Positions 1 through 10,568 are shown, numbered from the stretch's first letter. The stretch: 32,278 bases of DNA from an uncultured Propionibacteriaceae bacterium (GCA_936924635.1 CAKZHP010000073.1:1-32278), one strand, 5' to 3'. The notes: generated from the sequence alone by a model not told the origin. Program-made: numbers and translations.

Positions 1-351
1 CTCCGCGCCCGGCCCGTGCTGCGCGACCCGCTCGGCGCCCACCGCGTCCACGCGACCCAGGTCGCTGACCTCCGCGCACGCGGCAGGCGCGCGATCAACG
101 GCCAGCTGCGCGAGGAGTCAGCGGCGGTCAGCAGCGGGCTGGCCCGCGTACGCGCCATGTCGCCCAAGGCGACCCTGGAGCGCGGGTACGCGATCCTCAG
201 CACCGGCGACGGCGAGGTCGTCGGCTCGGTGCACGACCTCGACGAGGGCGACGACCTGCTCGCCTACGTGCGCGACGGCGAGCTGGTGCTCGAGGTCCGC
301 GACATCACCCCAGCAGCACGCAGCGACAGCAGTGAGGACGGGCATGGCTGA
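1..351 (+). CDS. xseA: Exodeoxyribonuclease VII large subunit, C-terminal fragment
   Basis: This is the 3' end of a gene that begins left of the window; the frame is open from base 1 to the TGA at 349-351. Exonuclease VII degrades single-stranded DNA from both ends to short oligonucleotides and acts in mismatch repair and recombination. The visible part contains the family's typical C-terminal segment: an arginine-rich helix, then LERGYAILST, then a small beta-rich tail (GDDLLAYVRDGELVLEV) that ends the large subunit. The gene overlaps xseB by 8 bp in another frame, so the two subunits are probably made from one transcript by coupled translation. Assignment is firm from the LERGYAI region together with xseB directly downstream. 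The catalytic part lies outside the window. Confidence 0.95.
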   Translation, partial: LRARPVLRDPLGAHRVHATQVADLRARGRRAINGQLREESAAVSSGLARVRAMSPKATLERGYAILSTGDGEVVGSVHDLDEGDDLLAYVRDGELVLEVRDITPAARSDSSEDGHG

Positions 352-547
352 GACAGAGATGACGTACGAAGAGGCGCGCGCCCAGCTGCAGGAGGTGGTG
401 CGCTCCCTGGAGTCGGGCAGCACGTCGCTGTCGGAGTCGATGGCGCTGTGGGAGAAGGGCGAGCAGCTCGCCGAGGTCTGCCAGGGGTTCCTCGACGGGG
501 CCAGGGCGAAGGTCGACGCCAAGACGGCCCCTCGCGACGAGGACTGA
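344..547 (+). CDS. xseB: Exodeoxyribonuclease VII small subunit
   Basis: The 67-residue product has the length and sequence of XseB: MTYEEARAQLQEVVRSLESG near the start, LSLWEKGE-like residues (SMALWEKGEQLAEVCQGFLDGA) in the middle and a charged tail. XseB binds as helical hairpins along the XseA coiled coil to form the exonuclease VII holoenzyme in the cytoplasm. The ATG at 344 lies inside the end of xseA (8-bp overlap), which fits coupled translation. A GTG at 332 could give a slightly longer protein, but homologues start near MAETEMTYEEA, so 344 was chosen. In mycobacteria xseA-xseB are neighbours in the same arrangement. No oddities. Confidence 0.95.
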   Translation: MAETEMTYEEARAQLQEVVRSLESGSTSLSESMALWEKGEQLAEVCQGFLDGARAKVDAKTAPRDED

Positions 548-615
548 CGGCTCGACTCGTTCTCCCCTGATCGCGCTTGGGGCGAGACGCCCGGCGCACA
601 ACGTCGCCAGGAGAG

Positions 616-651
616 GGTGCACCACGCACCCAGGGCTCGCTCCTGGGTGCG
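616..651 (+). terminator. Competing stem-loops after xseB
   Basis: A perfect 10-bp stem (CGCACCCAGG at 625-634 with CCTGGGTGCG at 642-651, 7-nt loop) follows xseB by about 75 nt. Bases 616-620 (GGTGC) can instead pair with 626-630 (GCACC), so two mutually exclusive hairpins are possible. There is no T tract. It may end the xseAB transcript or act as a leader for the next gene; seen directly, function inferred. Confidence 0.45.
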
Positions 652-691
652 ACCGACGTGCGCGCTGGATCGACGCACGTACGCTGCGCAG

Positions 692-1414
692 GTGACCTCC
701 CTCGACACCCTCCTCGACGCGCTCCGCTCCGACGACCCGCGCCTGCGCCAGCAAGCGGCGATGGAGCTCGGCGCGCAGGACGCCACCCCGGTCATGCCCG
801 CGCTCGTGGCCGCGATGGCGGCCGAGACCGACGACTTCGTGCGCGAGACGCTGATCTGGGCCGTCGTCGCCCGCCCCGACGCGGCGACGCCCGAGCTGGT
901 GAAGGCGCTCGACCGGGACCTGCCGCGCGAGCCCATCCTTCACGCACTCAGCAAGATCGGCGACCCGGCGACCGTGCCGGCGATCCTCCCGCACGCGGCC
1001 GACCCCGACCCGACCGTCGCCGCCAAGGCCTGGTGGGCGCTGGGACGCATCGGCGACGGGATCCCGACGCTGGTGACCCATCTCGGCGCCGCCGACGCGG
1101 AGCGCCGCCTCGGGCTCACCCGGGCTCTCCTGCAGGCGGGAGCGCCCGCGATCGACGCCCTTGCCGGCGCGCTGACGAGCGACGACGCTGCCGTACGCTC
1201 CCACGCCGCCGAGATCCTCGTCGCCTTTGCCGACCCCGCGCGTGCCGGAACCGCCGAGCGGCGGGCGGGGCAGAACCTCTCCGCCCGGGCCGCCGATGCG
1301 CTGCTTCGGTCGGCAGCCGCGGAGGTCGACGGTGCCCTGCTGCTCGCCGGCCTCGACGAGGACCACCCCGCTCTCGCCGACCTCGCGCAGCGCCTCCGGG
1401 ACGAGCGCGACTGA
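692..1414 (+). CDS. HEAT-repeat protein
   Basis: The product is about 240 residues, almost entirely short amphipathic helix pairs of HEAT/armadillo type, for example DPRLRQQAAMELGAQDATPVMPALV-like units, KIGDPATVPAILPHAADPD, AKAWWALGRIGDG and AVRSHAAEILVAFADP. Such alpha-solenoids are scaffolds for protein binding; no catalytic motif is visible, so no specific role is assigned. It lacks a signal peptide and membrane segments and should be cytoplasmic. Start: the GTG at 692 (VTSLDTLLDALRSDDP) begins right at the first helix; a more upstream ATG at 617 would add an arginine-rich leader lying over the hairpin at 616-651 and was rejected. No clear ribosome-binding site precedes 692, so the start is uncertain. 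It is convergent with the Nudix gene. In related genomes xseB is followed by other genes, so this may be an insertion (inference). Confidence 0.8.
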   Translation: MTSLDTLLDALRSDDPRLRQQAAMELGAQDATPVMPALVAAMAAETDDFVRETLIWAVVARPDAATPELVKALDRDLPREPILHALSKIGDPATVPAILPHAADPDPTVAAKAWWALGRIGDGIPTLVTHLGAADAERRLGLTRALLQAGAPAIDALAGALTSDDAAVRSHAAEILVAFADPARAGTAERRAGQNLSARAADALLRSAAAEVDGALLLAGLDEDHPALADLAQRLRDERD

Positions 1415-1443
1415 GGCCCCTCGGCCCCCAGGACGCACGCCGT

Positions 1444-1488
1444 CCCTCACCGGTGCCGAGGTCGTGTCGGTGAGGGGGCTCGGCCCCC
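1444..1488. terminator. Overlapping hairpins between convergent genes
   Basis: CCCTCACCG (1444-1452) pairs perfectly with CGGTGAGGG (1468-1476) across a 15-nt loop. Overlapping it, GGGGGC (1474-1479) pairs with GCCCCC (1483-1488) across TCG. The site lies between the HEAT gene (+) and the Nudix gene (-), so it probably terminates transcription from both sides. There is no T tract, as is common in actinobacteria. Confidence 0.55.
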
Positions 1489-1572
1489 GGGCCGCACCTC
1501 TACCGCCGCGGCCAGGACGACAGTCGACGCGGGTCGACGCCGTTCTCGACCATCATCGGCGCTTCGGCACGC

Positions 1573-2096
1573 TCACCCCCCGGTGGCGCGGGACCGCGCG
1601 ATGAGGTCAGCCGTGGCGGTCTGGAAGTCGTCGCGCCGTGGGCCCGGCTCGTACGTCGGCAGCCCCGCCCGGGCAGCGAATGCGTTCGCCGCGTCGATCA
1701 GGGGCACCCGGTCGGTCGGCATCGGCTCGTCGAGCGGGAACCAGCCCGCGTCGACGGTCGAGCCGTCGACCTCGATCTGGAACTCCCCGCCCACCACCCG
1801 CGCGGAGTGCACCACCTGGATCGAGTGGAGGTCGCCGAGCTCCGGTGCGTACGTCAGCTCGGCCTGGAGGTAGACGTTGTTCACCCCGAGCAGCGGGCCG
1901 ACCGCGACCTCGTACCCGGTCTCCTCGGCCACCTCGCGCAGCACCGTGTCCTCGCACTGCTCGCCGATCTCCATGCCGCCGCCGGGCAGCGTCCACGACC
2001 GCACCGGCTCTCCGGTGGTCAGATCCATGCCCTGGAAGCACGTGAGCAGGATCCGGCCGTCCTCGACGATCCACGCGTACGCCCCAGCGCGAGTCC

Positions 2097-2100
<4 letters not shown>
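1573..2100 (-). CDS. Nudix hydrolase
   Basis: The product is 175 residues with a complete Nudix box, GGMEIGEQCEDTVLREVAEE followed by TGY, matching G-x5-E-x7-R-E-U-x-E-E-x-G-U. The box glutamates bind the divalent metals needed to hydrolyse nucleoside diphosphate-linked substrates. The SWTLPGGG strand before it and the WFPLDEPMP segment after it are also typical. The substrate cannot be read from sequence. The GTG start at 2100-2098 overlaps the metH stop as GTGA, so the gene is very probably translated by re-initiation after metH; a longer in-frame start at 2166 would lie inside metH and is rejected. Its coupling to methionine synthase suggests a role near folate, methionine or nucleotide metabolism, but this is inference. 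It converges on the HEAT-repeat gene. Confidence 0.9.
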
Positions 2101-5879
<3,779 letters not shown>

Positions 5880-5918
5880 GACGCTCCTTGCGGTGGTTGG
5901 GCTGAGACCTCCTATTCT

Positions 5919-5945
5919 CGCGTACGCGGGAGTGGCGGGCGTACG
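5919..5945 (-). promoter_or_regulatory. Inverted repeat upstream of metH
   Basis: CGTACGC (5921-5927) and GCGTACG (5939-5945) form a perfect inverted repeat with an 11-nt spacer; the left arm is itself in the 10-bp palindrome CGCGTACGCG (5919-5928). It lies about 40-65 bp upstream of the metH start in the short metH-vapB divergent region. An operator is possible, but CGTACG is abundant throughout this DNA, so chance is a real alternative. Confidence 0.35.
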
Positions 5946-5992
5946 GGGTCCAGCCACCCCCTCACCCCGCAAGCACTTACGCGACTGCTATC

Positions 5993-6015
5993 GTGATATC
6001 ACCAACTCTGGAGGT
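5993..6015 (+). promoter_or_regulatory. vapBC operator palindrome and ribosome-binding site
   Basis: A perfect 10-bp palindrome, GTGATATCAC (5993-6002), overlaps possible -10 hexamers (TATCGT at 5989-5994). GGAGGT (6010-6015) follows, 6 nt before the GTG of vapB, and fixes that start. Ribbon-helix-helix antitoxins usually repress their own promoter at such dyads, so this is the probable autoregulatory site. Confidence 0.6.
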
Positions 6016-6021
6016 GTAATC

Positions 6022-6243
6022 GTGACCGACATTCTCATCAGAGGCCTGAGCGAGGCAGCCGTGTCGCGCATCGATGCCGAGGCGGAGTCCCAGGGTCTCT
6101 CCCGCAACGAGCTCCTGCGCCGAAGGCTCGAAGGCGAGGTCAGCTCCGCGAACGTGGTCATCACGGCATACGACTGGAGCCGTTCGGCCTCGGTCTTCGG
6201 CGACCTCGACGACCCCTCGGTGATGGCCGCCGCGTGGCGGTGA
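6022..6243 (+). CDS. vapB: VapB-type antitoxin (ribbon-helix-helix)
   Basis: The 73-residue product starts with the beta strand TDILIRGLSE followed by two helices (AAVSRIDAEAESQGLS, RNELLRRRLEGE), the ribbon-helix-helix layout of actinobacterial VapB antitoxins. The C-terminal half (AYDWSRSASVFGDLDDPSVM) resembles the acidic/aromatic tail with which VapB wraps and blocks its toxin. The GTG start at 6022 is supported by GGAGGT 6 nt upstream and the family N-terminus. It overlaps vapC by 4 bp and should be co-transcribed and coupled. Codons such as ATT and AGA near the start are unusual for this DNA, hinting at acquisition by transfer. A palindrome at 5993-6002 is the likely operator. Without the cognate toxin next door, the call would be just an RHH protein. 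Confidence 0.9.
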   Translation: MTDILIRGLSEAAVSRIDAEAESQGLSRNELLRRRLEGEVSSANVVITAYDWSRSASVFGDLDDPSVMAAAWR

Positions 6244-6659
6244 AGGGCTGGCTGATCGACACCTCAGCCTACGTGCGGATGCAGGCGGGACAGGCTGACG
6301 GCCAGCAGCAGTGGAACTCGCGCATCGAGCGCGGCCTGGTTCGCCTCTCGACGATGACACGTCTCGAGCTCGGATTCTCGGCGCGGAGCGGTACGGCTGG
6401 CCGCGAGGCCTTCGAGCTCCCACCCCTTGCCCTGATGCCCCTCGAGCGCCTCACACCCGCGATGGAGGACCGCGCTTGGGAGGTGCAGATGCTCCTCGCC
6501 GACCGTGGCCAGCACCGCGCACCGTCGATCCCAGATCTGCTGATCGCCGCGACTGCTGAGAAGGCGGGCCTGACCGTGCTCGCCCTCGACAAGGACTTCG
6601 AACTGATCGCCGAGGTCACCGGGCAGGCTGTGGAGACGCTGGCACTGTCGCCGCGCTGA
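6240..6659 (+). CDS. vapC: VapC-type toxin, PIN-domain ribonuclease
   Basis: The 139-residue product is a PIN domain. The metal-binding acidic residues are all present: D7 (WLIDTSAY), E43 (RLELGFS), D99 (PDLLIAATA) and D117 (ALDKDF). VapC toxins are magnesium-dependent ribonucleases that cut tRNA or rRNA and arrest growth when the antitoxin is degraded; the target cannot be told from sequence. The GTG at 6240 overlaps the vapB stop as GTGA, giving translational coupling; an alternative GTG at 6234 would add only two residues. The module sits between metH (divergent) and a Ser/Thr kinase gene, and is followed by a hairpin at 6671-6690. The domain is intact, so the toxin is likely functional. 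Confidence 0.93.
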   Translation: MKGWLIDTSAYVRMQAGQADGQQQWNSRIERGLVRLSTMTRLELGFSARSGTAGREAFELPPLALMPLERLTPAMEDRAWEVQMLLADRGQHRAPSIPDLLIAATAEKAGLTVLALDKDFELIAEVTGQAVETLALSPR

Positions 6660-6670
6660 CAGGAGCTACG

Positions 6671-6690
6671 GGGGGCCCTCACAGGCCCCC
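6671..6690 (+). terminator. Hairpin after vapBC
   Basis: GGGGGCC (6671-6677) and GGCCCCC (6684-6690) form a perfect 7-bp stem with a 6-nt loop, 11 nt after the vapC stop and just before the kinase -10 box. It probably separates vapBC from the kinase transcript. There is no T tract. Confidence 0.55.
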
Positions 6691-6693
6691 GGC

Positions 6694-6708
6694 TACCATC
6701 GCCGGGTG
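6694..6708 (+). promoter_or_regulatory. Leaderless promoter of the kinase gene
   Basis: TACCAT (6694-6699) ends 6 nt before the GTG at 6706. This spacing puts the transcription start at or next to the start codon, so the message would be leaderless. There is no Shine-Dalgarno sequence. The same layout recurs at several genes in this window. Confidence 0.6.
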
Positions 6709-8328
6709 ACGTCGCAGGAGGTTGCCGGCCGCTACGAGCTGGCCGAGCGCATCGGCTCAGGGTCGATGGCGACGGTCTGGCGAGCCCGCGACACGCGCCT
6801 CAGCCGCGACGTGGCCGTGAAGATCCTCGATCTCAGCACCGCGGCTGACGACACGTTGCTGGCGCGCTTCCGGCGCGAGGCGGTCGCCACCGCCGGTCTC
6901 AACCACCCGAACATCGTGTCGGTGATGGACGCCGGCACCGAGGACGGCCGGGCGTACATCGTGATGCAGCTCGTCACCGGGCGCTCCGTCGCGCAGCTGC
7001 TGCGCGACGACGGCCCGGCCCCGCTCTCGGAAGCGCTCGACATCGCAGCCCAGGTGGCCTCAGCCCTCGCCGCCGCCCATGCCGTCGGGCTGGTCCACCG
7101 CGACATCAAGCCCGCCAACGTCATGGTCGGCGCCACGGGCCACGCGACCGTGCTCGACTTCGGCATCGCCCACCTGGCCGACGCCGACGTGACGCTCACC
7201 GCACCGGCCAGCGCGATCGGCAGCGCTGCGTACATGTCGCCCGAGCAGGCCTCCGGCACCCGCGTCGGGCCGGCCAGCGATGTCTACTCGTTGGGTTGCC
7301 TGGTGATGGCGATGCTCACCGGCCAGCCTCCGTTCCACGGGGGCAGCGCCGTCGAAGTGGCCGGTCAGCAGGTCACCGCACCGCCGCCGGCACTCTCCGA
7401 GCGGGTACGGGTGCCGCACGACCTGGACCTGCTGGTCACCGAGCTGCTGGCGAAGGTCCCCGCAGAACGCCCCACGGCCGGCGAGACCTTGACCCGCCTG
7501 CGCGAGATCGCGCGGGAGGTCGACAACCCGCCTCCGCGCCGGGCACCGGCCGCGACGACCGTCCTGCCCTCCTCGACCACCGTGCTCCCCGCCTCCACCA
7601 CGGTGCTGCCCACGGCCGCGGCTACGGCGGCCGGGCCCTCCCGTACGCCCCTGCGGCCGGTCGACGAGCCCGCGGCACTGCTGGTGGCAGCGGCACCCCT
7701 GGCGTCAGCGCCCGAGCCCCCATCTGCTCCACCTCGAAGGGACCCGGCGCCCCGGCGACGAGGCTCGGCGGCCCCGGTCGTGGTCCTGGTGCTGCTGCTC
7801 GTTCTCGGCGCCCTCGCCTTCGCGTTCGGCACTGGTCGGATCGGCCCGCTGTCGGGCCTCAGCAGCCCTGCCCCTGCCACCACCACCGCACCCACCACGT
7901 CGACCGCCCCGACGGGGCCCGCCACGGCCCGTACCTCGTCATCTGCCGCCCGCCCCACGTCGTCGGCGCCGCGCACGTCGACAGCACCTCCCTCGACGGC
8001 GCCCGCCACCACAGCGCCGCGCCCCTCCGGCACTACGACGACGACAGCCGCGACCGGAGCACCGGCGACCGCGCAGCAGATCGCTCTCCAGGTCGCCGTC
8101 CAGACCGTCCGTGGCGGCATCGTGAACCTGCCTCCCAGCCCGAGCAAGGACTCGCTGCTGGCCTCCTGGGACGACATGACCCCTGATCTGCTCGCCCGCA
8201 AGGACACCGGCAAGCACCTGGACTCCTTCACCCGCGACCTGCAGGTCGCAGTGGCCGGTGGCGACCTGACCGTGGCTCAGGGGATCGGGCTGGGGGCTGC
8301 CGTGAAGGCCGTGCAGGCGGCGTCGTAG
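6706..8328 (+). CDS. Membrane-anchored Ser/Thr protein kinase, PASTA-less
   Basis: The 540-residue product is a Hanks-type kinase of the PknB class. The kinase domain spans about 10-272: glycine loop IGSGSMATV, VAVK lysine K39, E58, catalytic HRDIKPANV (131-139, D133) and DFG at 151-153, followed by an activation segment rich in threonine and serine. A Pro/Thr-rich linker contains three tandem TTVLP units (284-303). One transmembrane helix lies at about 357-375 (VVVLVLLLVLGALAFAF). Outside is a long Thr/Ser/Pro-rich stalk and a C-terminal helical segment (about 455-540) that resembles no PASTA repeat. Start: GTG at 6706 after a -10 box, probably leaderless. It likely senses an external signal and phosphorylates cytoplasmic proteins. 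It converges on the DUF4245 gene. Substrates are unknown. Confidence 0.93.
   Translation: MTSQEVAGRYELAERIGSGSMATVWRARDTRLSRDVAVKILDLSTAADDTLLARFRREAVATAGLNHPNIVSVMDAGTEDGRAYIVMQLVTGRSVAQLLRDDGPAPLSEALDIAAQVASALAAAHAVGLVHRDIKPANVMVGATGHATVLDFGIAHLADADVTLTAPASAIGSAAYMSPEQASGTRVGPASDVYSLGCLVMAMLTGQPPFHGGSAVEVAGQQVTAPPPALSERVRVPHDLDLLVTELLAKVPAERPTAGETLTRLREIAREVDNPPPRRAPAATTVLPSSTTVLPASTTVLPTAAATAAGPSRTPLRPVDEPAALLVAAAPLASAPEPPSAPPRRDPAPRRRGSAAPVVVLVLLLVLGALAFAFGTGRIGPLSGLSSPAPATTTAPTTSTAPTGPATARTSSSAARPTSSAPRTSTAPPSTAPATTAPRPSGTTTTTAATGAPATAQQIALQVAVQTVRGGIVNLPPSPSKDSLLASWDDMTPDLLARKDTGKHLDSFTRDLQVAVAGGDLTVAQGIGLGAAVKAVQAAS
7555..7617 (+). repeat. Three 21-bp in-frame repeats in the kinase linker
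   Basis: Three consecutive 7-residue units TTVLPSS, TTVLPAS and TTVLPTA lie in the juxtamembrane linker of the kinase. The DNA copies differ mostly at third positions, so selection on the protein is likely. The paired threonines are candidate phosphorylation or docking sites (inference). Confidence 0.75.
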
Positions 8329-8355
8329 GGACTCGCTCGGTCAGGACGCGGTGTC

Positions 8356-8371
8356 CAGGGCTCACGCCCTG
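8356..8371. terminator. Small hairpin between convergent kinase and DUF4245 genes
   Basis: CAGGGC (8356-8361) and GCCCTG (8366-8371) form a 6-bp stem with loop TCAC. It lies in the 159-bp space 8329-8487, which is otherwise filled with short CTCGCTC/GGTCAGG-like words. Weak terminator candidate; nothing else recognised in this stretch. Confidence 0.35.
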
Positions 8372-8487
8372 ACCTCGCTCCGCTCGGTCAGGTCGGGTCT
8401 CGACTCGGACGATCCTCGCACGCTCGGATCCTCCTCGCTCGACCGCCGGGTCCTCCTCGGTCGATCTCCGGACCCGCTCGTCCACGC

Positions 8488-9039
8488 TCAGGGCTTGAGC
8501 GTCGAGGCGAAGGCGTCCAGACCCTCGTACGCGAGGTCTCCCGCCACGACCGTCGTCACGGCCCCTTCGGTGCGGTAGATGACCCGGGTCCGACCCGACG
8601 GGGACAGCACGCGCTTCCAGGTCAAACCGCCGACCGTGCTGGTGCCGTCGAGGTAGCCGCCGCCGCTCAGGTCCGACACCAGCGGCTCCCCTGCGGCGTC
8701 GCGCTGGGTGAGGCTGACGTACATCTGGTCAGGCGTCATCACGCCCAGCTCCCAGGTGTTGCCCGGCGCGGGCTGCTGGTTCACCGACGTCTGCCCCACC
8801 GCCGCCCAGCGTGCCTTGGTCACCACCCAGGTGTCGGGGAGGTTCTCGGGCGCCAGCACCGGGTACGGCGACCGGCTGCGCGCGTCGGCCAGCACCGGCC
8901 TCCAGTCGACCGGCTGCGCCTTCGGCTCAGGCGTTCGGGTGAAGAACCAGGAGATGAGCACCACCGGCACCAGCAGCACCGCCAGCGAGATGAGCATGTC
9001 GCTGGGACGGGCGTTGTTGTTGCGTGCCACGCCGGCCAT
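8488..9039 (-). CDS. DUF4245 membrane-anchored protein
   Basis: The 183-residue product has one N-terminal membrane segment (about 14-33, DMLISLAVLLVPVVLISWFF) followed by an extracytoplasmic domain matching the actinobacterial DUF4245 pattern: WRPVLADARSRSPYPVLAPENLP, W(VV)TKARW, a TWELGVMTPDQMYVSLTQ strand and a C-terminal VVAGDLAYEGLDAFASTL. Its function is unknown. In mycobacteria a DUF4245 gene lies near glpX and xseAB; here the orientation relative to xseAB is the same but glpX is absent and several genes separate them. The ATG at 9039 is used; only 27 bp separate it from the divergent methyltransferase start, so each promoter must lie in the other's coding region or be leaderless. The open frame runs on upstream without stops, but that part is antisense to other genes. 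Confidence 0.85.
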   Translation of the reverse strand: MAGVARNNNARPSDMLISLAVLLVPVVLISWFFTRTPEPKAQPVDWRPVLADARSRSPYPVLAPENLPDTWVVTKARWAAVGQTSVNQQPAPGNTWELGVMTPDQMYVSLTQRDAAGEPLVSDLSGGGYLDGTSTVGGLTWKRVLSPSGRTRVIYRTEGAVTTVVAGDLAYEGLDAFASTLKP

Positions 9040-9066
9040 CGTCGCACACCCTGCGAGGATGTCCCG

Positions 9067-9741
9067 ATGGACCTCGTGACCCTGGCCCGCTCCGACGAGG
9101 ACGGGTTCGACATCGCCCTCCGCCGCCGCGGGAACGGCCCGGGCGCCATCGACGAGCTGATCGTCAACGGCGCCTTCGCCATGGACTCCGCCGAGACCCA
9201 GAGCGAGAAGGTGCTCGCCGAGACCTTCGGGGAGAACCCTGGCAGCGTGCTGGTCGGCGGTCTGGGCCTCGGCTTCACCACACAGCGGCTGCTGCAGCTG
9301 GGCGCCACCCGGGTGGACGTCGTCGAGATCTCCGGCGCGCTGATCGGCTGGGCCCGCGACGGCCTCACCCCGGTGCTGGCAGAGGTCACCGCCGACCCCC
9401 GGGTGCACCTCCACCACGCCGACATCGCCGACGTGCTCACCGCGCCGCCGGCGCTGCCGGGATTCCTCGGCCCCTGGGACGGCATCGCCCTCGACGTCGA
9501 CAACGGCCCCGACTTCCTGATCGTGGCGCAGAACGAACGTGTGTACGCGCCCTCGACGCTGGAGCTCGCGATCACCCAGCTCGCCCCCGGCGGCCGCCTG
9601 GCCATCTGGTCTCAGGGGCCGAGCAAACAGCTCTTCTACGACCTCAGCCGGCTCGGCGACGCCACCGAGACCCTGGTGCCGCTGCGGCGCGGCGACCGCG
9701 AGATGGACTACGCGGTGTACGTGCTGCCCACCCCGGCCTGA
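9067..9741 (+). CDS. Spermidine synthase-like methyltransferase-fold protein
   Basis: The 224-residue product has the Rossmann fold of the spermidine synthase/SAM-methyltransferase superfamily. Visible are the nucleotide loop SVLVGGLGLGFTTQRL (about 59-74), the acidic end of strand 2 in RVDVVEIS, and LDVDNGPDF at the strand-4 position where polyamine synthases carry their catalytic aspartate. The protein is short and lacks the N-terminal beta domain of true spermidine synthases, so the substrate is not known; a role in polyamine synthesis should not be assumed. The ATG at 9067 follows GAGGAT by 6 nt, a weak leaderless layout. It is divergent from the DUF4245 gene. A 7-bp hairpin follows its stop. 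Confidence 0.82.
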   Translation: MDLVTLARSDEDGFDIALRRRGNGPGAIDELIVNGAFAMDSAETQSEKVLAETFGENPGSVLVGGLGLGFTTQRLLQLGATRVDVVEISGALIGWARDGLTPVLAEVTADPRVHLHHADIADVLTAPPALPGFLGPWDGIALDVDNGPDFLIVAQNERVYAPSTLELAITQLAPGGRLAIWSQGPSKQLFYDLSRLGDATETLVPLRRGDREMDYAVYVLPTPA

Positions 9742-9746
9742 GGCCC

Positions 9747-9768
9747 GGTAGCCCCGGCTGGCTACCCT
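9747..9768 (+). promoter_or_regulatory. Hairpin overlapping the -10 box of the DUF805 gene
   Basis: GGTAGCC (9747-9753) and GGCTACC (9760-9766) form a perfect 7-bp stem with a 6-nt loop. The right arm overlaps TACCCT (9763-9768), a likely -10 box for the DUF805 gene at 9804. It could end the upstream transcript and start the next. Seen directly; function inferred. Confidence 0.45.
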
Positions 9769-9803
9769 GGACCACCGACGGCGACAGGACAGGAGCGCTT
9801 CGC

Positions 9804-10568
9804 ATGAGCCACCCGAGCGGCAACCCCTACGACCAGGGATACACCCCGGGGTACGGCGACCCGTACGACCCACGGTCTCCTGGCACCGGCGGGTACGGTT
9901 CCGACGGCTCGCAGTCCTTCCCCGTGTACGGCCAGGCGCCCGGCCCGTACGGGCAGTCGTCGGGGAGCTACGGGCAGTCCGGCTACGGCCAGACCACCCA
10001 GGGCTACGACACGTACGACCCGGCGCAGCCCTACGCCGCCGGTCAGACCTACGCCACGGGCGGCTACCAGTACTCGCCGTACGGCACCGGGCAGGGCCTG
10101 TCCCCGTACGGCTCCTTCTACGGCGCACCCCCGCGGCCCAGGGTGACGTTCGTGCAGGCCATGAAGCTGGGCCTGAAGAACTGGAACAACTTCTCGGGAC
10201 GCGCCTCTCGCAGCGAGTACTGGTTCTGGGCGCTCGGTCTCAGCCTGGTCGCCGTGGGCGTGATGCTCATCGGCCTTCTCCTTGCCGTCGTCCTCGGCGC
10301 CGCGGCCGGCGAGGACGCTGCCGGGGCAGGGCTCGGCCTCATGTTCCTGATGGCCATGGGATTCTCGCTGCTGGCGATCATCCCCAGCCTGGCCGTGACG
10401 ATCCGGCGGCTGCACGACACGAACCAGAGCGGCTGGTTGTACCTGCTGTCTTTCATCCCCTACGTGGGCAGCCCGATCATGATGATCCTGCTGGCGCAGG
10501 ACTCACGGCCCGAGGGCGCCCGCTTCGACGACCCGAACAACTCCGTGAAGGGCCCCGAGGACCTGTGA
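9804..10568 (+). CDS. DUF805 inner-membrane protein with Tyr/Gly-rich N-terminus
   Basis: The 254-residue product has two parts. Residues 1 to about 112 are a disordered tract of Gly, Tyr, Ser, Gln and Pro with repeated GYGQ, SYGQS and PYGQ words. The rest is a DUF805 domain: MKLGLKNWNNFSGRASRSEYWFW, then three or four membrane helices (LVAVGVMLIGLLLAVVLGAA; LMFLMAMGFSLLAIIPSLAV; LYLLSFIPYVGSPIMMILL) and the RRLHDTNQSGWLYL motif typical of the family. The molecular function of DUF805 is unknown. AGGAG (9791-9795) lies 8 nt before the ATG at 9804. The Tyr-rich, low-complexity tail resembles segments that condense or bind partners in other proteins, but this is speculation. It converges on phoH with a strong hairpin between. 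Confidence 0.9.
   Translation: MSHPSGNPYDQGYTPGYGDPYDPRSPGTGGYGSDGSQSFPVYGQAPGPYGQSSGSYGQSGYGQTTQGYDTYDPAQPYAAGQTYATGGYQYSPYGTGQGLSPYGSFYGAPPRPRVTFVQAMKLGLKNWNNFSGRASRSEYWFWALGLSLVAVGVMLIGLLLAVVLGAAAGEDAAGAGLGLMFLMAMGFSLLAIIPSLAVTIRRLHDTNQSGWLYLLSFIPYVGSPIMMILLAQDSRPEGARFDDPNNSVKGPEDL

Noticed and set aside
5880..6021. Cobalamin or SAM riboswitch upstream of metH
   Set aside because: No B12-box-like or S-box-like core was found, and the space is too short for a B12 element plus promoter.
8329..8487. Repeat array of CTCGCTC/GGTCAGG-like words as a CRISPR or mobile-element end
   Set aside because: The words are short, irregularly spaced and not identical; no spacer pattern or terminal inverted repeat is present.
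9040..10128. Upstream extension of the DUF4245 reading frame through the methyltransferase and DUF805 genes
   Set aside because: The extension is arginine/glycine-rich antisense sequence; the recognisable protein begins at the membrane segment near 9039.
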